From positions 1-64,000 of the forward strand of contig LUPK01000041.1 in the NCBI GenBank assembly GCA_001627335.1: 64,000 nucleotides of DNA, written 5' to 3'. This DNA is from Nocardioides sp. REDSEA-S33_B3. Lineage in GTDB: Bacteria > Actinomycetota > Actinomycetes > Propionibacteriales > Nocardioidaceae. The position numbers and the translations under genes were made by a program. Within the stretch, counting starts at the first letter, position 1. Each line of letters opens with the position of its first letter. Of the stretch, positions 16,368 to 25,782 are shown piece after piece. The notes below the pieces were generated by a model. It did no database searches, was not told the origin of the DNA, and saw nothing but the letters and a program-made list of their open reading frames with translations.

Positions 16368-16849
16368 TGTGGACCGAGACCCCGAGCCCCATCGGGCCGC
16401 TGCGCATCGTCGAGCACCGCGGTGCGATCACGGCCATCGAGTTCTCGCCCTGGGCCGAGGGCGACGGACGCCCCCGTGGTGCGCGGCAGGACGACCTCCC
16501 GGTGCTGGTCGAGGCCGTGCGCCAGCTGGCCGCCTACTTCGACGGCACGCTCACCGACTTCGACCTCCCGCTCGCCCCGCAGGGCAGCGACTTCCAGCAA
16601 CGGGTCTGGGAGCAGCTGCGCGGCATCGGCTACGGCGAGACCGCGTCGTACGGCGCCATCGCGCACCGCCTGGGCATGACCAACGCCGCCTCCCGCGCGG
16701 TCGGCCTGGCCAACGGCCGCAACCCGATCCCGATCGTCATCCCCTGCCACCGCGTCATCGGCGCCAACGGCACCCTCACCGGGTACGCCGGTGGGCTGGA
16801 GCGCAAGCAGCTGCTGCTGGACCTCGAACGCACCGACGCGCTCTTCTGA
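16367..16849 (+). CDS. ogt: Methylated-DNA--protein-cysteine methyltransferase (O6-methylguanine repair)
   Basis: A 160-aa suicide enzyme that transfers the alkyl group from O6-alkylguanine to its active-site Cys, in the classic PCHRVIG motif (IVIPCHRVIG). The upstream NGRNPIPI and the helix-turn-helix near YGAIAHRLGM fit the family. ATG at 16367 shares one base with the alkA stop (TGATG), so the two are translationally coupled and form a split version of Ada: sensor-glycosylase plus separate methyltransferase. Confidence 0.95.
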   Translation: MWTETPSPIGPLRIVEHRGAITAIEFSPWAEGDGRPRGARQDDLPVLVEAVRQLAAYFDGTLTDFDLPLAPQGSDFQQRVWEQLRGIGYGETASYGAIAHRLGMTNAASRAVGLANGRNPIPIVIPCHRVIGANGTLTGYAGGLERKQLLLDLERTDALF

Positions 16850-16850
16850 C

Positions 16851-16960
16851 GCCGAACCGTCACTCACGCACGGCCGAGCCGTCGCTCACGCACGGCCGAG
16901 CCGTCGCTCACGCACGGCCGAGCCGTCGCTCACGCACGGCCGAGCCGTCGCTCACGCACC
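16851..16960. repeat. Five-copy 22-bp tandem repeat between ogt and ndgR
   Basis: Five head-to-tail copies of a 22-bp unit start at 16851, 16873, 16895, 16917 and 16939. Copies 2-4 are identical; copy 1 differs at two bases and copy 5 at the last base. Each unit starts GCCGAGCCGTCGCTCACG and each junction holds a small ACGGC-CGA-GCCGT hairpin. The array starts 1 bp after the ogt stop and runs into the end of the IclR-type gene, supplying its last codon(s) and stop. There are no spacers, so it is not a CRISPR. Confidence 0.95.
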
Positions 16961-17554
16961 GATGATCTTGCCGCTGGGGGAGCGGACCGGGGCGGACACC
17001 GAGGCGACGCCCTGCTCGCGCTCGCCGACCGACTGCGCCCAGCCGCGTCGGCGGATGCCGGAGAGGGCGGCGGCGGAGTAGGCGGCGTTCTGCAGGCCGC
17101 GGTGCATGCGCTCGGGGTCCTCCCAGGCCAGCAGCACCTGGGCCGCGGAACCGGCACGCATCGTCAGCTGCGTGCCGACGGGGATGGTGTCGCGCAGGCC
17201 GGAGGGGCGCTCGGCGGCCGCCACGCACACGCGGTGGTCGCCCTGGCGGCGCCACAGCTGGGCGGACTCGCCGGTGATGTCGCGCAGTCGCGCGAGCACA
17301 GGGCCGGCGGTGGCGAGGAGGCGGTCCTCGCCGGCGGCGGCCGAGAGCTCGGCGAGCCGCGGGCCGAGGACGAAGCGGCCCTGCATGTCGCGGGCGACGA
17401 GACGGTGGTGCTCCAGCGCCACCGCGAGACGGTGCGCGGTGGGTCGGGCGAGGCCCGTGGCGCTGACCAGGCCCGCCAGGGTCGCCGGGCCCGACTCCAG
17501 GGCCGTCAGCACGATCGCCGCCTTGTCGAGAACGCCCACTCCACTGCTGTCCAT
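16952..17554 (-). CDS. ndgR: IclR-family regulator NdgR-like, 3' end truncated
   Basis: A 200-aa IclR-type regulator. The N-terminal winged helix (about residues 8-70) contains TGLARPTAHRLAVAL, and the ligand-binding domain contains TGESAQLWRRQGDHRVCVAAAERPSG-like sequence. It sits divergently from leuCD, exactly where NdgR (regulator of leucine and other amino-acid genes) lies in Streptomyces. NdgR is normally about 240 aa. This protein ends in SPSGKIIGA at the tandem repeat, so about 35-40 C-terminal residues seem to be missing. ATG 17554 is 5 nt after a short AT-rich stretch, possibly a leaderless start. Whether the shorter protein is active is unknown. Confidence 0.85.
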   Translation of the reverse strand: MDSSGVGVLDKAAIVLTALESGPATLAGLVSATGLARPTAHRLAVALEHHRLVARDMQGRFVLGPRLAELSAAAGEDRLLATAGPVLARLRDITGESAQLWRRQGDHRVCVAAAERPSGLRDTIPVGTQLTMRAGSAAQVLLAWEDPERMHRGLQNAAYSAAALSGIRRRGWAQSVGEREQGVASVSAPVRSPSGKIIGA

Positions 17555-17567
17555 ATAGCAATACTGA

Positions 17568-17672
17568 TGTCTCGGGGAATGGGATGGCAAGCACTGTGAC
17601 GCGCGCCTCACGAGTCTTTGCCTTGGCAAGAGCGGTCTCACATCCTGGGAATCGTGTCTCACGAGATGGGAT
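17568..17672. promoter_or_regulatory. Candidate NdgR operator region (three similar sites) before leuC
   Basis: Three similar sequences of form (T/G)GTCTC-N6 to N7-TGGGAT lie in the ndgR-leuC gap, at 17568-17585, 17634-17652 and 17655-17672. The third lies just upstream of a possible leuC -10 (TAGCAT, 17681-17686). NdgR is known to bind upstream of leuCD in Streptomyces, so these are likely operator copies, but the exact contacts are an inference. Confidence 0.45.
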
Positions 17673-17776
17673 CTTGGGCGTAGCATCGACCTGTCGAACC
17701 GCCCGACCCTGCGTGCCTCCGTACGCCGTCGGGCCGGACGGACACCCGCCAACCGAAGGTCACGAAGGAGTGCGTC

Positions 17777-19177
17777 ATGGGCAGGACCCTTGCCGAGAAG
17801 GTCTGGGACGAGCACGTCGTCCGATCGACCCCCGGGGAGCCGGACCTCCTCTACATCGACCTCCACCTCATCCACGAGGTCACCTCCCCGCAGGCCTTCG
17901 ACGGCCTGCGGCTGGCCGGTCGCCCGGTGCGCCGTCCCGACCTCACGCTGGCGACCGAGGACCACAACGTCCCCACGCTCGACTGGGACAAGCCGATCGC
18001 CGACCCCGTCTCCCGAACCCAGGTCGAGACGCTGCGCAAGAACGCCGCCGAGTTCGGTGTCCGGCTGCACCCCCTCGGTGACCTCGACCAGGGCATCGTC
18101 CACGTCGTCGGCCCGCAGCTGGGCCTCACCCAGCCCGGCATGACGATCGTGTGCGGCGACAGCCACACCTCCACCCACGGCGCGTTCGGTGCGATCGCCT
18201 TCGGCATCGGCACCTCCGAGGTGGAGCACGTGCTGGCGACGCAGACCCTGATGCAGGCCAAGCCGAGGACGATGGCCGTCACCGTCAACGGGACCCTGCC
18301 CGAGGGCGTCACCGCCAAGGACCTGATCCTCTACCTGATCGCGCAGACCGGCACCGGTGGCGGCCAGGGCTACATCGTCGAGTACCGCGGCGAGGCCATC
18401 GAGCAGCTCTCGATGGAGGGCCGGATGACGGTCTGCAACATGTCCATCGAGTGGGGAGCCAAGGCCGGCATGATCGCGCCGGACCAGACGACCTTCGACT
18501 ACATCGAGGGCAAGCCCGAGGCGCCGAAGGGTGCCGAGTGGGACGCCGCCGTCGCCCACTGGAAGAGCCTGCGCACCGACGACGACGCGACCTTCGACAA
18601 GGAGATCGTCATCGACGCCGGCGACGTCACGCCGTTCGTCACCTGGGGGACCAACCCCGGTCAGGGCGTCCCGCTGGGCGCGCACGTCCCGTCACCCGAC
18701 GACTTCGAGGACGCCACGGACAAGGTGGCCTGCGAGAAGGCCCTGGCCTACATGGGTCTCGAGGCCGGCACCCCCATGCGCGAGGTGAAGGTCGACACCG
18801 TGTTCGTCGGCTCGTGCACCAACGGCCGCATCGAGGACCTGCGCCTGGCCGCCGAGGTCATCAAGGGCCACAAGGTCGCCGAGGGCACCCGGCTGCTGGT
18901 CGTGCCCGGCTCGGTGCGGGTGCGCCTGCAGGCCGAGGAGGAGGGACTCGACGTCGTCTTCAAGGAGGCGGGCGGCGAGTGGCGCGGCGCCGGCTGCTCC
19001 ATGTGCCTGGGCATGAACCCCGACACCCTGGACCCGCAGGAGCGCTCCGCGTCCACGTCCAACCGCAACTTCGAGGGTCGCCAGGGCAAGGGTGGTCGCA
19101 CCCACCTGGTCTCGGTGCCCGTCGCCGCCGCCACCGCCGTCAAGGGCACGCTCGCCTCGCCCGCGGACCTGGTCTGA
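17777..19177 (+). CDS. leuC: 3-isopropylmalate dehydratase large subunit
   Basis: A 466-aa aconitase-family subunit that isomerises 2- to 3-isopropylmalate in leucine synthesis, together with LeuD. The 4Fe-4S cysteines are in FVGSCTNGR and in [11 protein letters not shown]. Further family motifs are [13 protein letters not shown] and the ending [16 protein letters not shown] 17777 has a strong GAAGGAG site 6 nt upstream. leuD follows after 14 bp. Length is normal. Confidence 0.97.
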   Translation: MGRTLAEKVWDEHVVRSTPGEPDLLYIDLHLIHEVTSPQAFDGLRLAGRPVRRPDLTLATEDHNVPTLDWDKPIADPVSRTQVETLRKNAAEFGVRLHPLGDLDQGIVHVVGPQLGLTQPGMTIVCGDSHTSTHGAFGAIAFGIGTSEVEHVLATQTLMQAKPRTMAVTVNGTLPEGVTAKDLILYLIAQTGTGGGQGYIVEYRGEAIEQLSMEGRMTVCNMSIEWGAKAGMIAPDQTTFDYIEGKPEAPKGAEWDAAVAHWKSLRTDDDATFDKEIVIDAGDVTPFVTWGTNPGQGVPLGAHVPSPDDFEDATDKVACEKALAYMGLEAGTPMREVKVDTVFVGSCTNGRIEDLRLAAEVIKGHKVAEGTRLLVVPGSVRVRLQAEEEGLDVVFKEAGGEWRGAGCSMCLGMNPDTLDPQERSASTSNRNFEGRQGKGGRTHLVSVPVAAATAVKGTLASPADLV

Positions 19178-19191
19178 GAGGAACTGGAGCC

Positions 19192-19779
19192 ATGGAGAAG
19201 TTCACCTCCCACACGGGAACGGCGCTTCCGCTGCGCCGCAGCAACGTCGACACCGACCAGATCATCCCGGCGGTCTACCTCAAGCGCGTGACCCGCACCG
19301 GCTTCGAGGACGGGCTGTTCGCCGCGTGGCGCAACGACCCCGACTTCGTGGCCAACAAGCCTGAGTACGCCGGTGTCTCGATCCTCGTCGCCGGGCCCGA
19401 CTTCGGCACCGGCTCCTCGCGCGAGCACGCCGTGTGGGCGCTGATGGACTACGGCTTCAAGGTCGTGCTCTCGAGCCGTTTCGCCGACATCTTCCGCGGC
19501 AACTCCGGCAAGGCCGGCCTGCTGTCGGTGCCGGTCGAGCAGGACGTCATCGAGCAGCTGTGGGCCGCGATCGAGGACGACCCGACGACCCGGATCACGG
19601 TGGACCTCGAGGCCCGGACCGTGACCTGCGGCGACCTGGTCGCGCCCTTCCAGATCGACGACTACACCCGCTGGCGTCTGCTCAACGGTCTCGACGACAT
19701 CGGCATCACGCTGGGCAACGAGGCCGACATCGCTGCCTTCGAGGCCACGCGTCCGAGCTTCAAGCCCGTCACGCAGTAA
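19192..19779 (+). CDS. leuD: 3-isopropylmalate dehydratase small subunit
   Basis: A 195-aa partner of LeuC forming the swivelling domain that closes the active site. Family motifs are [14 protein letters not shown] at the start and [13 protein letters not shown] in the middle. ATG 19192 is preceded by a GAGAGGAA-like site. It is co-transcribed with leuC. Confidence 0.97.
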   Translation: MEKFTSHTGTALPLRRSNVDTDQIIPAVYLKRVTRTGFEDGLFAAWRNDPDFVANKPEYAGVSILVAGPDFGTGSSREHAVWALMDYGFKVVLSSRFADIFRGNSGKAGLLSVPVEQDVIEQLWAAIEDDPTTRITVDLEARTVTCGDLVAPFQIDDYTRWRLLNGLDDIGITLGNEADIAAFEATRPSFKPVTQ

Positions 19780-19876
19780 CGGCTTCACCCGGCTTCACCA
19801 CCCGCTCGACCACAAGCACTGACGAACCGACGCCGCGATCATCGTGAGGAAAACACGAAGTTCGCGGCGTTGGTCA

Positions 19877-19905
19877 TTGTGACCCGGGCCACGAATCCCT
19901 AGCGT
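19877..19905 (+). promoter_or_regulatory. Candidate sigma-70-type promoter of hup
   Basis: TTGTGA (19877-19882), a 17-bp spacer, then TAGCGT (19900-19905), about 57 bp before the hup GTG. The leuD-hup gap (183 bp) holds this and no other obvious element. Confidence 0.45.
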
Positions 19906-19962
19906 GCATGGGAAGTCCGAGCGCGTGCTCGGCGCACCGAGGTTTGCACGAAGGGAAATCCT

Positions 19963-20634
19963 GTGAACAAGACCCAGCTCATCGATGCGCTCTCCGCGCG
20001 CTTCGAGGGGAACAAGAAGGCAGCGGCCCACGCGCTCGAGTCCGTCCTCGACACCATCACCCGTGAGGTCGCCAAGGGCGAGAAGGTCGCCATCACCGGC
20101 TTCGGCTCCTTCGAGAAGAAGGTCCGCGACGCCCGGTGGGTGCGCAACCCGCGCACCGGCGAGCGCATGAAGGCCAAGAAGACCGCGGTCCCGAAGTTCA
20201 CCCCGGGCCAGGACCTGAAGAACGTCATCTCCGGCGCCAAGAAGCTGCCCAAGCTCACGGTGGCCAAGGCCGGCTCGGCCGCCAGCGCCGCTGCGGCACC
20301 GGCGGCCAAGGCAGCCAGCGCGGTGAAGAAGGCCGGCCCGGCGAAGAAGGCGCCTGCGAAGAAGGCTTCGGCCAAGAAGGCACCTGTCAAGTCGGCCGCT
20401 CCCGCCAAGAAGGCGCCCGCCAAGCAGGCGCCGGCGAAGAAGGCGCCTGCGAAGAAGGCTCCGGCCACGACCACGACGGCTGCCAAGAAGGCTCCGGCGA
20501 AGAAGACCACGACGGCCGCGAAGAAGGCGCCCGCCACGAAGGCCCCCGCGAAGAAGGCCCCTGCGAAGAAGGCCCCTGCGAAGAAGGCTCCGGCCAAGAA
20601 GGCTCCGGCCAAGAAGGCGGCCTCGAGCTCCTGA
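19963..20634 (+). CDS. hup: HU-family nucleoid protein with Lys-rich tail
   Basis: A 223-aa protein: a standard HU fold in residues 1-90 (start [13 protein letters not shown]-binding arm [20 protein letters not shown]) fused to an Ala/Lys/Pro-rich tail of about 130 residues built of [12 protein letters not shown] repeats, histone-H1-like. This layout matches mycobacterial Hlp and Streptomyces HupS, which compact DNA. GTG start after a GAAGGGAA site. A strong terminator follows. Confidence 0.95.
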   Translation: MNKTQLIDALSARFEGNKKAAAHALESVLDTITREVAKGEKVAITGFGSFEKKVRDARWVRNPRTGERMKAKKTAVPKFTPGQDLKNVISGAKKLPKLTVAKAGSAASAAAAPAAKAASAVKKAGPAKKAPAKKASAKKAPVKSAAPAKKAPAKQAPAKKAPAKKAPATTTTAAKKAPAKKTTTAAKKAPATKAPAKKAPAKKAPAKKAPAKKAPAKKAASSS

Positions 20635-20654
20635 GTCTCCGGCTCGCCCACGTC

Positions 20655-20692
20655 CGATCGGGCCCGTCCGCAGCAGCGGACGGGCCCGATCG
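20655..20692. terminator. Bidirectional terminator between hup and cofC
   Basis: A perfect 16-bp stem (20655-20670 with 20677-20692) with a 6-nt loop, 20 bp after the hup stop and 38 bp from the end of the convergent cofC gene. It could serve both transcripts. Confidence 0.85.
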
Positions 20693-20730
20693 CGTGTCGT
20701 GGCAGAGGATCGGCGCCATCGCCGGTGTGC

Positions 20731-21381
20731 TCAGAAGAGGCCGAGCGCGTCCAGCACCCGACGCGTGTGCGTGCCGACGCCGAGCGCAGCTGCGGCCTGG
20801 AGGTCCGGCACGTCGTCGACGTCGCGACGCAGCGTGGTGAGCGGGCCGGTCACCTCGACGGCTCCGGCGTCGAGGTGGGCGAGCCGCGAGCCCTCGCCGT
20901 AGCGAGGGGCGAACGCCTCCCAGGACGCGGAGTACAACGTGGTCCCGATGCCGGCCGCATCGGCGACGAACCCCGCGACCCCACCGGCGAGGACGGGGGA
21001 AGCCAGCGCTGCGTCGAGGTCGGCTGGGTCGAGCGCCGGCAGGTCGGCGCACAGGGCCACCGGGCGCATCGAGGGCCAGCGTCGGCGTGCTTCAGCGGCA
21101 GTCTGGCGCAACGTCGCGTTGAGGTCGGAGGAGTCGCCGTCGGGGATGCACGGAGCCCCCGTCGCCGCCAAGGCCGCGGAGAAGCGGGCATCGTCCGTGG
21201 CGACCAGGACCGCGCCGACGTGTGCGGCGGCCAGGCACGCGGTCACCGTGTCCAGGGCGAAGGCGGCAGCGAGCTCCTCGCGCGCACCGTCGGCGATCCC
21301 GACCAGCCGTGACTTGCCGCGTGCCGGCGGCTTCACGGGCACCACGACGGCGTACGTCGGAGGGTGGGCGGGGACGGACAT
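20731..21381 (-). CDS. cofC: 2-phospho-L-lactate / phosphoenolpyruvate guanylyltransferase (F420 biosynthesis)
   Basis: A 216-aa CofC/FbiD-type nucleotidyltransferase. It transfers GMP to 2-phospholactate or phosphoenolpyruvate to make the precursor of coenzyme F420's side chain. The N-terminal VVPVKPPARGKSRL is the nucleotide-binding signature, and LCADLPAL and DLNATLRQ are conserved. ATG at 21381 was chosen over one 9 nt upstream (MGAMSVP). The gene converges with hup and diverges from the acyltransferase gene. The other fbi genes are not in the window. Confidence 0.9.
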   Translation of the reverse strand: MSVPAHPPTYAVVVPVKPPARGKSRLVGIADGAREELAAAFALDTVTACLAAAHVGAVLVATDDARFSAALAATGAPCIPDGDSSDLNATLRQTAAEARRRWPSMRPVALCADLPALDPADLDAALASPVLAGGVAGFVADAAGIGTTLYSASWEAFAPRYGEGSRLAHLDAGAVEVTGPLTTLRRDVDDVPDLQAAAALGVGTHTRRVLDALGLF

Positions 21382-21493
21382 CGCACCCATCCTCCCAGGC
21401 GTGCACGTCGTCCTGCTCCGTGGTCCCACTCCCGTCCGGCACGCGCCCGCCCGCCTGTCGTGGCGTCGGTCACGAGCCGAGTAGCCTGCCCCG

Positions 21494-22237
21494 GTGACCG
21501 TGCGGAAGCTGCAGCAACGACGAGGGTGGGCCTTCAGCCTGGGCGTGGGCATCATCAAGCCCCTGCTCCTGGCCACGACCGTCCACGACTGGCGGCACGG
21601 CGAGCGGATCCCCGCCACCGGCGGGTGCGTCCTGGCGATCAACCACATCTCGCACCTCGACCCGCTCACGGCCGCGCACATCGTCTACGACCACGGCCGG
21701 CTGCCGCGCTACCTCGCGAAGTCGGGCCTGTTCAGCAACGCCTTCCTGCGCCGTTTCCTCACCGCGGCCGGCCAGATCCCCGTCGAGCGCGAGGGCAAGG
21801 GTGCCGTCGCGTACGCCGCCGCCGTCGAGGCCGTCCGCCAAGGAGGGTGCGTCGTGGTCTACCCCGAGGGCACGATCACGCGTGACCCCGACATGTGGCC
21901 GATGACCGGCAAGTCCGGCGCGGCGCGGATCGGGCTGGAGACGGGGGCGCCGGTGCTTCCGGTGGGTCAGTGGGGCGCGCAGCAGCTGCTGCCGCCGTAC
22001 TCCAAGAAGCCGCACCTCGTCCCGCGCAAGCGGGTCACGATGTCGGTCGGCGAGCCCGTCGCTCTGGACGACCTGCGGCAGCGCGAGCTGACCCCCGAGG
22101 TGGTCAAGCAGGCCACCGACCGGATCCTGACCGCGATCACCGCGCAGGTCGAGGAGATCCGTGGGGCGCAGGCACCCGCGGAGAGGTACGACATGCGTGT
22201 CTCCGGAGACCCCTACAAAGACAGGAAGTCGGCATGA
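21494..22237 (+). CDS. plsC: 1-acyl-sn-glycerol-3-phosphate acyltransferase (PlsC type)
   Basis: A 247-aa membrane-associated acyltransferase. The catalytic NHxxxxD motif is NHISHLD (H51, D56), and the substrate-binding PEGT motif ([11 protein letters not shown]) follows. A membrane-associated hydrophobic N-terminus precedes it. It acylates lysophosphatidic acid in phospholipid synthesis. GTG 21494. Its stop overlaps the gpsA ATG by 4 bp, so the glycerol-phosphate supply (GpsA) and acylation step are coupled. Confidence 0.9.
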   Translation: MTVRKLQQRRGWAFSLGVGIIKPLLLATTVHDWRHGERIPATGGCVLAINHISHLDPLTAAHIVYDHGRLPRYLAKSGLFSNAFLRRFLTAAGQIPVEREGKGAVAYAAAVEAVRQGGCVVVYPEGTITRDPDMWPMTGKSGAARIGLETGAPVLPVGQWGAQQLLPPYSKKPHLVPRKRVTMSVGEPVALDDLRQRELTPEVVKQATDRILTAITAQVEEIRGAQAPAERYDMRVSGDPYKDRKSA

Positions 22238-23244
22238 GCGAGTTCGGCAAGGTCGCGGTCTTCGGCGCGGGGTCGTGGGGCACCGCGTTCTCCATCGTGC
22301 TGGCCGACGCCGGCAACGACGTCACGATCTGGGCGCGTCGCGAGGAGGTGGCCACCGCCATCAACGAGCGGCGCGAGAACGCCGACTACCTCCCCAGCAT
22401 CGAGCTGCCGCCGAGCGTGCGCGCCACGCACGACGTCGAGGCAGCGCTCGACGGCGCCGACGTGGTCGTGTGGGCCACGCCCTCGCAGTCCTTCCGCGAC
22501 AACCTCCGCAGCTGGGCGCCGCACGTGCACCCCGACGCGGTGATGGTCTCCCTGATGAAGGGCGTGGAGCTCTCGACCCTGAGCCGGATGAGCGAGGTCA
22601 TCGCGCAGGAGACCGGTGCGGGTCCCGAGCGCATCGCGGTCGTCAGCGGACCCAACCTGGCCAAGGAGATCGCGCGCCGCGAGCCTGCGGCCGCGGTCGT
22701 GGCCTGTGTCGACGAGGACGTCGCCACGCGGCTGCAGCAGCGGGTGCACAGCCCGGCGTTCCGCCCCTACACCTCCGTCGACGTGCTCGGCTGCGAGCTT
22801 GGCGGCGCCTACAAGAACGTCGTCGGCCTGGCCGTCGGCATGGCCGTGGGTCTCGGGTTCGGGGACAACACCACCGCCTCGATCATCACGCGCGGGTTGG
22901 CCGAGACCGCGCGGCTGGCGATGAAGCTCGGGGCCAACCCGCTGACCCTCATGGGCCTGGCCGGTCTGGGTGACCTGGTCGCCACCTGCTCCTCGCCGCT
23001 CTCACGCAACCGCACCTTCGGCGAGAAGCTGGGGCAGGGCATGACCACCGAGGAGATCTACGCCAGCACCCGCCAGGTCGCCGAGGGCGCGAAGTCCTGC
23101 TCGTCGCTGCGCGCGCTGGCCGAGCAGTCCGGCGTCGACGCCCCCATCGCGACGTACGTCGACGAGGTCGTCGCGGGCAACCTGACCGCTCAGGGGATGA
23201 TGGACGCGATCCTCGCCCGCGACACCAAGCCCGAGACCGCCTGA
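22234..23244 (+). CDS. gpsA: Glycerol-3-phosphate dehydrogenase [NAD(P)+]
   Basis: A 336-aa cytosolic enzyme that reduces dihydroxyacetone phosphate to glycerol-3-phosphate for phospholipid synthesis. The N-terminal NAD(P) motif [11 protein letters not shown], the GPNLAKEI segment, and the catalytic [14 protein letters not shown] with the conserved Lys are present. The family length is normal. It overlaps plsC by 4 bp. A hairpin lies right after the stop. Confidence 0.96.
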   Translation: MSEFGKVAVFGAGSWGTAFSIVLADAGNDVTIWARREEVATAINERRENADYLPSIELPPSVRATHDVEAALDGADVVVWATPSQSFRDNLRSWAPHVHPDAVMVSLMKGVELSTLSRMSEVIAQETGAGPERIAVVSGPNLAKEIARREPAAAVVACVDEDVATRLQQRVHSPAFRPYTSVDVLGCELGGAYKNVVGLAVGMAVGLGFGDNTTASIITRGLAETARLAMKLGANPLTLMGLAGLGDLVATCSSPLSRNRTFGEKLGQGMTTEEIYASTRQVAEGAKSCSSLRALAEQSGVDAPIATYVDEVVAGNLTAQGMMDAILARDTKPETA

Positions 23245-23245
23245 G

Positions 23246-23289
23246 CGCCGAACCGGAGCGACCTTCCGGAAGGATGCGCCGGTTCGGCG
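23246..23289. terminator. Hairpin between gpsA and the convergent cystathionine gamma-synthase gene
   Basis: Outer 11-bp arms (23246-23256 and 23279-23289) enclose an inner CCTTCCGGAAGG palindrome. The structure sits in the 54-bp gap between two convergent genes, so it probably stops transcription from both sides. Confidence 0.65.
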
Positions 23290-23298
23290 GGAGATGGG

Positions 23299-24372
23299 TC
23301 AGTCGGTGAGGCCGTCGAGGGCGCGGGAGAGGTCCTCCCAGAGGTCCTCGACGTCCTCGACACCCACGGAGAGGCGGACCAGGGCGTCGGAGACGGTGGT
23401 CGGCTCGCTCTTCCAGCGACGGCGCCGCTCGAGGGTGGACTCCACGCCGCCGAGGCTGGTGGCGTGCACCCACAGGCGGGTCTTGCGCGGCAGCAGGTCC
23501 GCGGCCAGCGCGCCCGCGGCCAGCTCGACGCTCACGATCGCCCCGAAGCCCGGGTAGCGCACCAGCTGCACGGCCGGGTGCTCCCCGAGACGGCGGGCCA
23601 GCTCGGCGGCGTTGGCCTGGGCGCGCTCGACCCGCAGGTGCAGGGTGCGCATGCCGCGCACCGCCAACCACGCCTCGAGGGTGCCCGGCACGGCGCCGAG
23701 GAGGTCGCGACGCTGCTTGAGCACGGTGAACAGCTGGTCGTCGCGGGTGACCAGGGCGCCGAGGAGGGCGTCGGAGTGGCCGGCGAGGTACTTCGTGGCC
23801 GAGTGGACCACCAGGTCGGCACCGAGGTCGAGCGGGCGCTGGAGCAGCGGGGTGGCGAAGGTGTTGTCGACGACGACGTACGCGCCGGCCTCGTGCGCCG
23901 CCGTGCAGATCCGCTCGATGTCGGCGACGTCGAGGTTGGGGTTGGTCGGCGACTCGACCCACACCAGGGCCACGTCCTCGTCGCACGCGGCGACCACCGC
24001 GTCGGTGTCGGCGATGTCGACGAGCTTCGAGCGCAGCCGTCCGCGCATCTCGAGGTCGGCGATCTGCGACAGGCTGCCCTGGTAGGCCGCGTCCGGCGCG
24101 AGCACCAGCGCACCCTGGCCGACCAGGTCCAGCACGACCGAGACCGCCGCGAGCCCGGAGGAGAACGACAGGGCGCGGCCGCCCTCGAGCTTGCCGAGGA
24201 CCTCCTCGAAGGCCTGCCAGGTGGGGTTGCCGTAGCGGCCGTACTCCCGCTCACCGCCGGCCACGTAGGTCGAGGCCATCGTGATCGGGGTGTTGAGCGG
24301 CTGGTCCACGTCGTGCGGCGGTCGACCCGTCGTCACGGCGATGGTCGAGGGGCGCAGGGAGTCGTCGGCCAT
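23299..24372 (-). CDS. Cystathionine gamma-synthase/lyase (Cys/Met metabolism PLP enzyme)
   Basis: A 357-aa PLP enzyme of the Cys/Met metabolism family. The Schiff-base lysine is K194 in [11 protein letters not shown], and the YGRYGNPT and SSGLAA segments are family-typical. It makes or cleaves cystathionine, or acts on a related sulfur amino acid; sequence alone does not separate the gamma-synthase, gamma-lyase and O-acetylhomoserine activities. The protein is slightly shorter than the usual 380-400 aa. ATG 24372 was chosen; an in-frame GTG 6 nt upstream is possible. It diverges from murF with about 23 bp between starts, so promoters must overlap. Confidence 0.85.
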   Translation of the reverse strand: MADDSLRPSTIAVTTGRPPHDVDQPLNTPITMASTYVAGGEREYGRYGNPTWQAFEEVLGKLEGGRALSFSSGLAAVSVVLDLVGQGALVLAPDAAYQGSLSQIADLEMRGRLRSKLVDIADTDAVVAACDEDVALVWVESPTNPNLDVADIERICTAAHEAGAYVVVDNTFATPLLQRPLDLGADLVVHSATKYLAGHSDALLGALVTRDDQLFTVLKQRRDLLGAVPGTLEAWLAVRGMRTLHLRVERAQANAAELARRLGEHPAVQLVRYPGFGAIVSVELAAGALAADLLPRKTRLWVHATSLGGVESTLERRRRWKSEPTTVSDALVRLSVGVEDVEDLWEDLSRALDGLTD

Positions 24373-24395
24373 GCGCACACACTAGGGTCGGCCCG

Positions 24396-25772
24396 GTGAT
24401 CGCCCTCAGCCTGGCCCGGGTCGCCGAGATCGTCGACGGGGAGCTCGTCGGCACGACCCCGGACACCGCGCCTGTCGTGGACGGCGCCGTCGTCATCGAC
24501 GGCCGCGAGGCCACCCCGGGAGGACTGTTCGCCGCGTTCGTCGGCGAGCGCGTCGACGGCCACGACCACGTCCCGCAGGCCGCAGCCGCCGGTGCGGTGG
24601 CCGTGCTCGGGTCGCGTCCCACCGAGCTGCCCACGGTCGTCGTCGAGGACGTGCGCGCCGCGCTCCAGCGCCTCGCGTCGTACGTCGTCAGCCGGGTCCG
24701 CGAGGAGGGCGACCTGACCGTCGTGGCACTGACGGGGTCCCAGGGCAAGACGTCGACCAAGGACCTGCTGGCGGCGGTGCTGGGCCGGTCGGCGGCCACG
24801 GTCGCGACCCGGGGGTCGTTCAACAACGAGCTGGGCATGCCGCTGACCGCGCTGCGCGTGGAGCCGACGACCCGCTTCCTGGTGCTCGAGATGGGTGCCC
24901 GCGGCATCGGCCACATCGCGGAGCTGACGGGGCTGGTCCGACCGGACGTGTCGGTGGTCCTCAACGTCGGTCAGGCGCACCTGGGGGAGTTCGGCTCCCG
25001 CGACGCGATCGCGCAGGCCAAGGGCGAGCTGGTCGAGGCCCTGACCGCGGACGGCACGGCGGTCCTCAACGCCGGCGACGAGCGCGTCTCCGCGATGGCG
25101 GCACGCACCGCCGGGCGGGTGCTGTCCTTCGGCGACGTCGCGGCCGCCGACGTGCGGGTCGAGGGACTGGCCCTGGATCGACTGGGCCGGCCCACGTTCC
25201 GGCTCGCGCACGCTGAGGAGCAGGCGGAGGTGGCGCTGCGGCTGGTGGGGGCCCACCAGGCGCTCAACGCGGCGGCTGCTGCAGCGGCCGCGGTCGCCTG
25301 CGGCGTACCCCTCGGCGAGGCGGCCACCGCCCTCAGCGAGGTCGAGACGCTCTCCCAGTGGCGGATGGAGCTGCGCGAGCTCGACCGCGGCGTGATCGTG
25401 CTGAACGACTCCTACAACGCCAATCCCGACTCGGTCCGGGCCGCGATCGACGCGCTCGCGGCGATCGGTGCCGACGCCGACGTGCACCGCACCATCGCGG
25501 TGCTCGGCGAGATGAAGGAGCTGGGGGAGACCCACGACGAGGAGCACCGGGGCATCGGTGCCTACGCCGCCGACCACGGCGTCGACCACGTGGTCGTGGT
25601 GGGCGAGGCCGCGCGTGGCCTCCACGAGGGCGCGGGGGAGCGCTCGACGTGGCTCCCGGACAACGCCTCGGCGGTCTCCTGGCTGGCCGAGAACCTCCGC
25701 GAAGGTGACGCGGTTCTCCTCAAGGCCTCCCGTGGCGCGCGCCTCGACGAGGTGGCAGCGACGCTGAAGTAG
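24396..25772 (+). CDS. murF: UDP-N-acetylmuramoyl-tripeptide--D-alanyl-D-alanine ligase
   Basis: A 458-aa Mur ligase. ATP loop GSQGKTS (114-120) in [13 protein letters not shown]; other family motifs are [22 protein letters not shown], and the C-terminal [11 protein letters not shown] typical of MurF. It joins D-Ala-D-Ala to UDP-MurNAc-tripeptide in the cytosol. ddl, which makes its D-Ala-D-Ala substrate, follows after 10 bp, so the pair is a functional unit. In related actinobacteria murF is part of the dcw division cluster, which is not in this window, so this could be a second copy. Confidence 0.9.
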   Translation: MIALSLARVAEIVDGELVGTTPDTAPVVDGAVVIDGREATPGGLFAAFVGERVDGHDHVPQAAAAGAVAVLGSRPTELPTVVVEDVRAALQRLASYVVSRVREEGDLTVVALTGSQGKTSTKDLLAAVLGRSAATVATRGSFNNELGMPLTALRVEPTTRFLVLEMGARGIGHIAELTGLVRPDVSVVLNVGQAHLGEFGSRDAIAQAKGELVEALTADGTAVLNAGDERVSAMAARTAGRVLSFGDVAAADVRVEGLALDRLGRPTFRLAHAEEQAEVALRLVGAHQALNAAAAAAAAVACGVPLGEAATALSEVETLSQWRMELRELDRGVIVLNDSYNANPDSVRAAIDALAAIGADADVHRTIAVLGEMKELGETHDEEHRGIGAYAADHGVDHVVVVGEAARGLHEGAGERSTWLPDNASAVSWLAENLREGDAVLLKASRGARLDEVAATLK

Positions 25773-25782
25773 CGTCCGGCCC

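Noticed and set aside
16851..16960. Array considered as a CRISPR
   Set aside because: Units follow one another directly without unique spacers and no cas genes are near.
17585..17776. Leucine attenuator or T-box before leuC
   Set aside because: I found no short Leu-rich leader peptide and no T-box-like core; the gap is better explained by operator-like repeats.
20655..20692. Palindrome considered as a regulator site for cofC
   Set aside because: It lies after the 3' ends of both convergent genes, so a terminator fits better than an operator.
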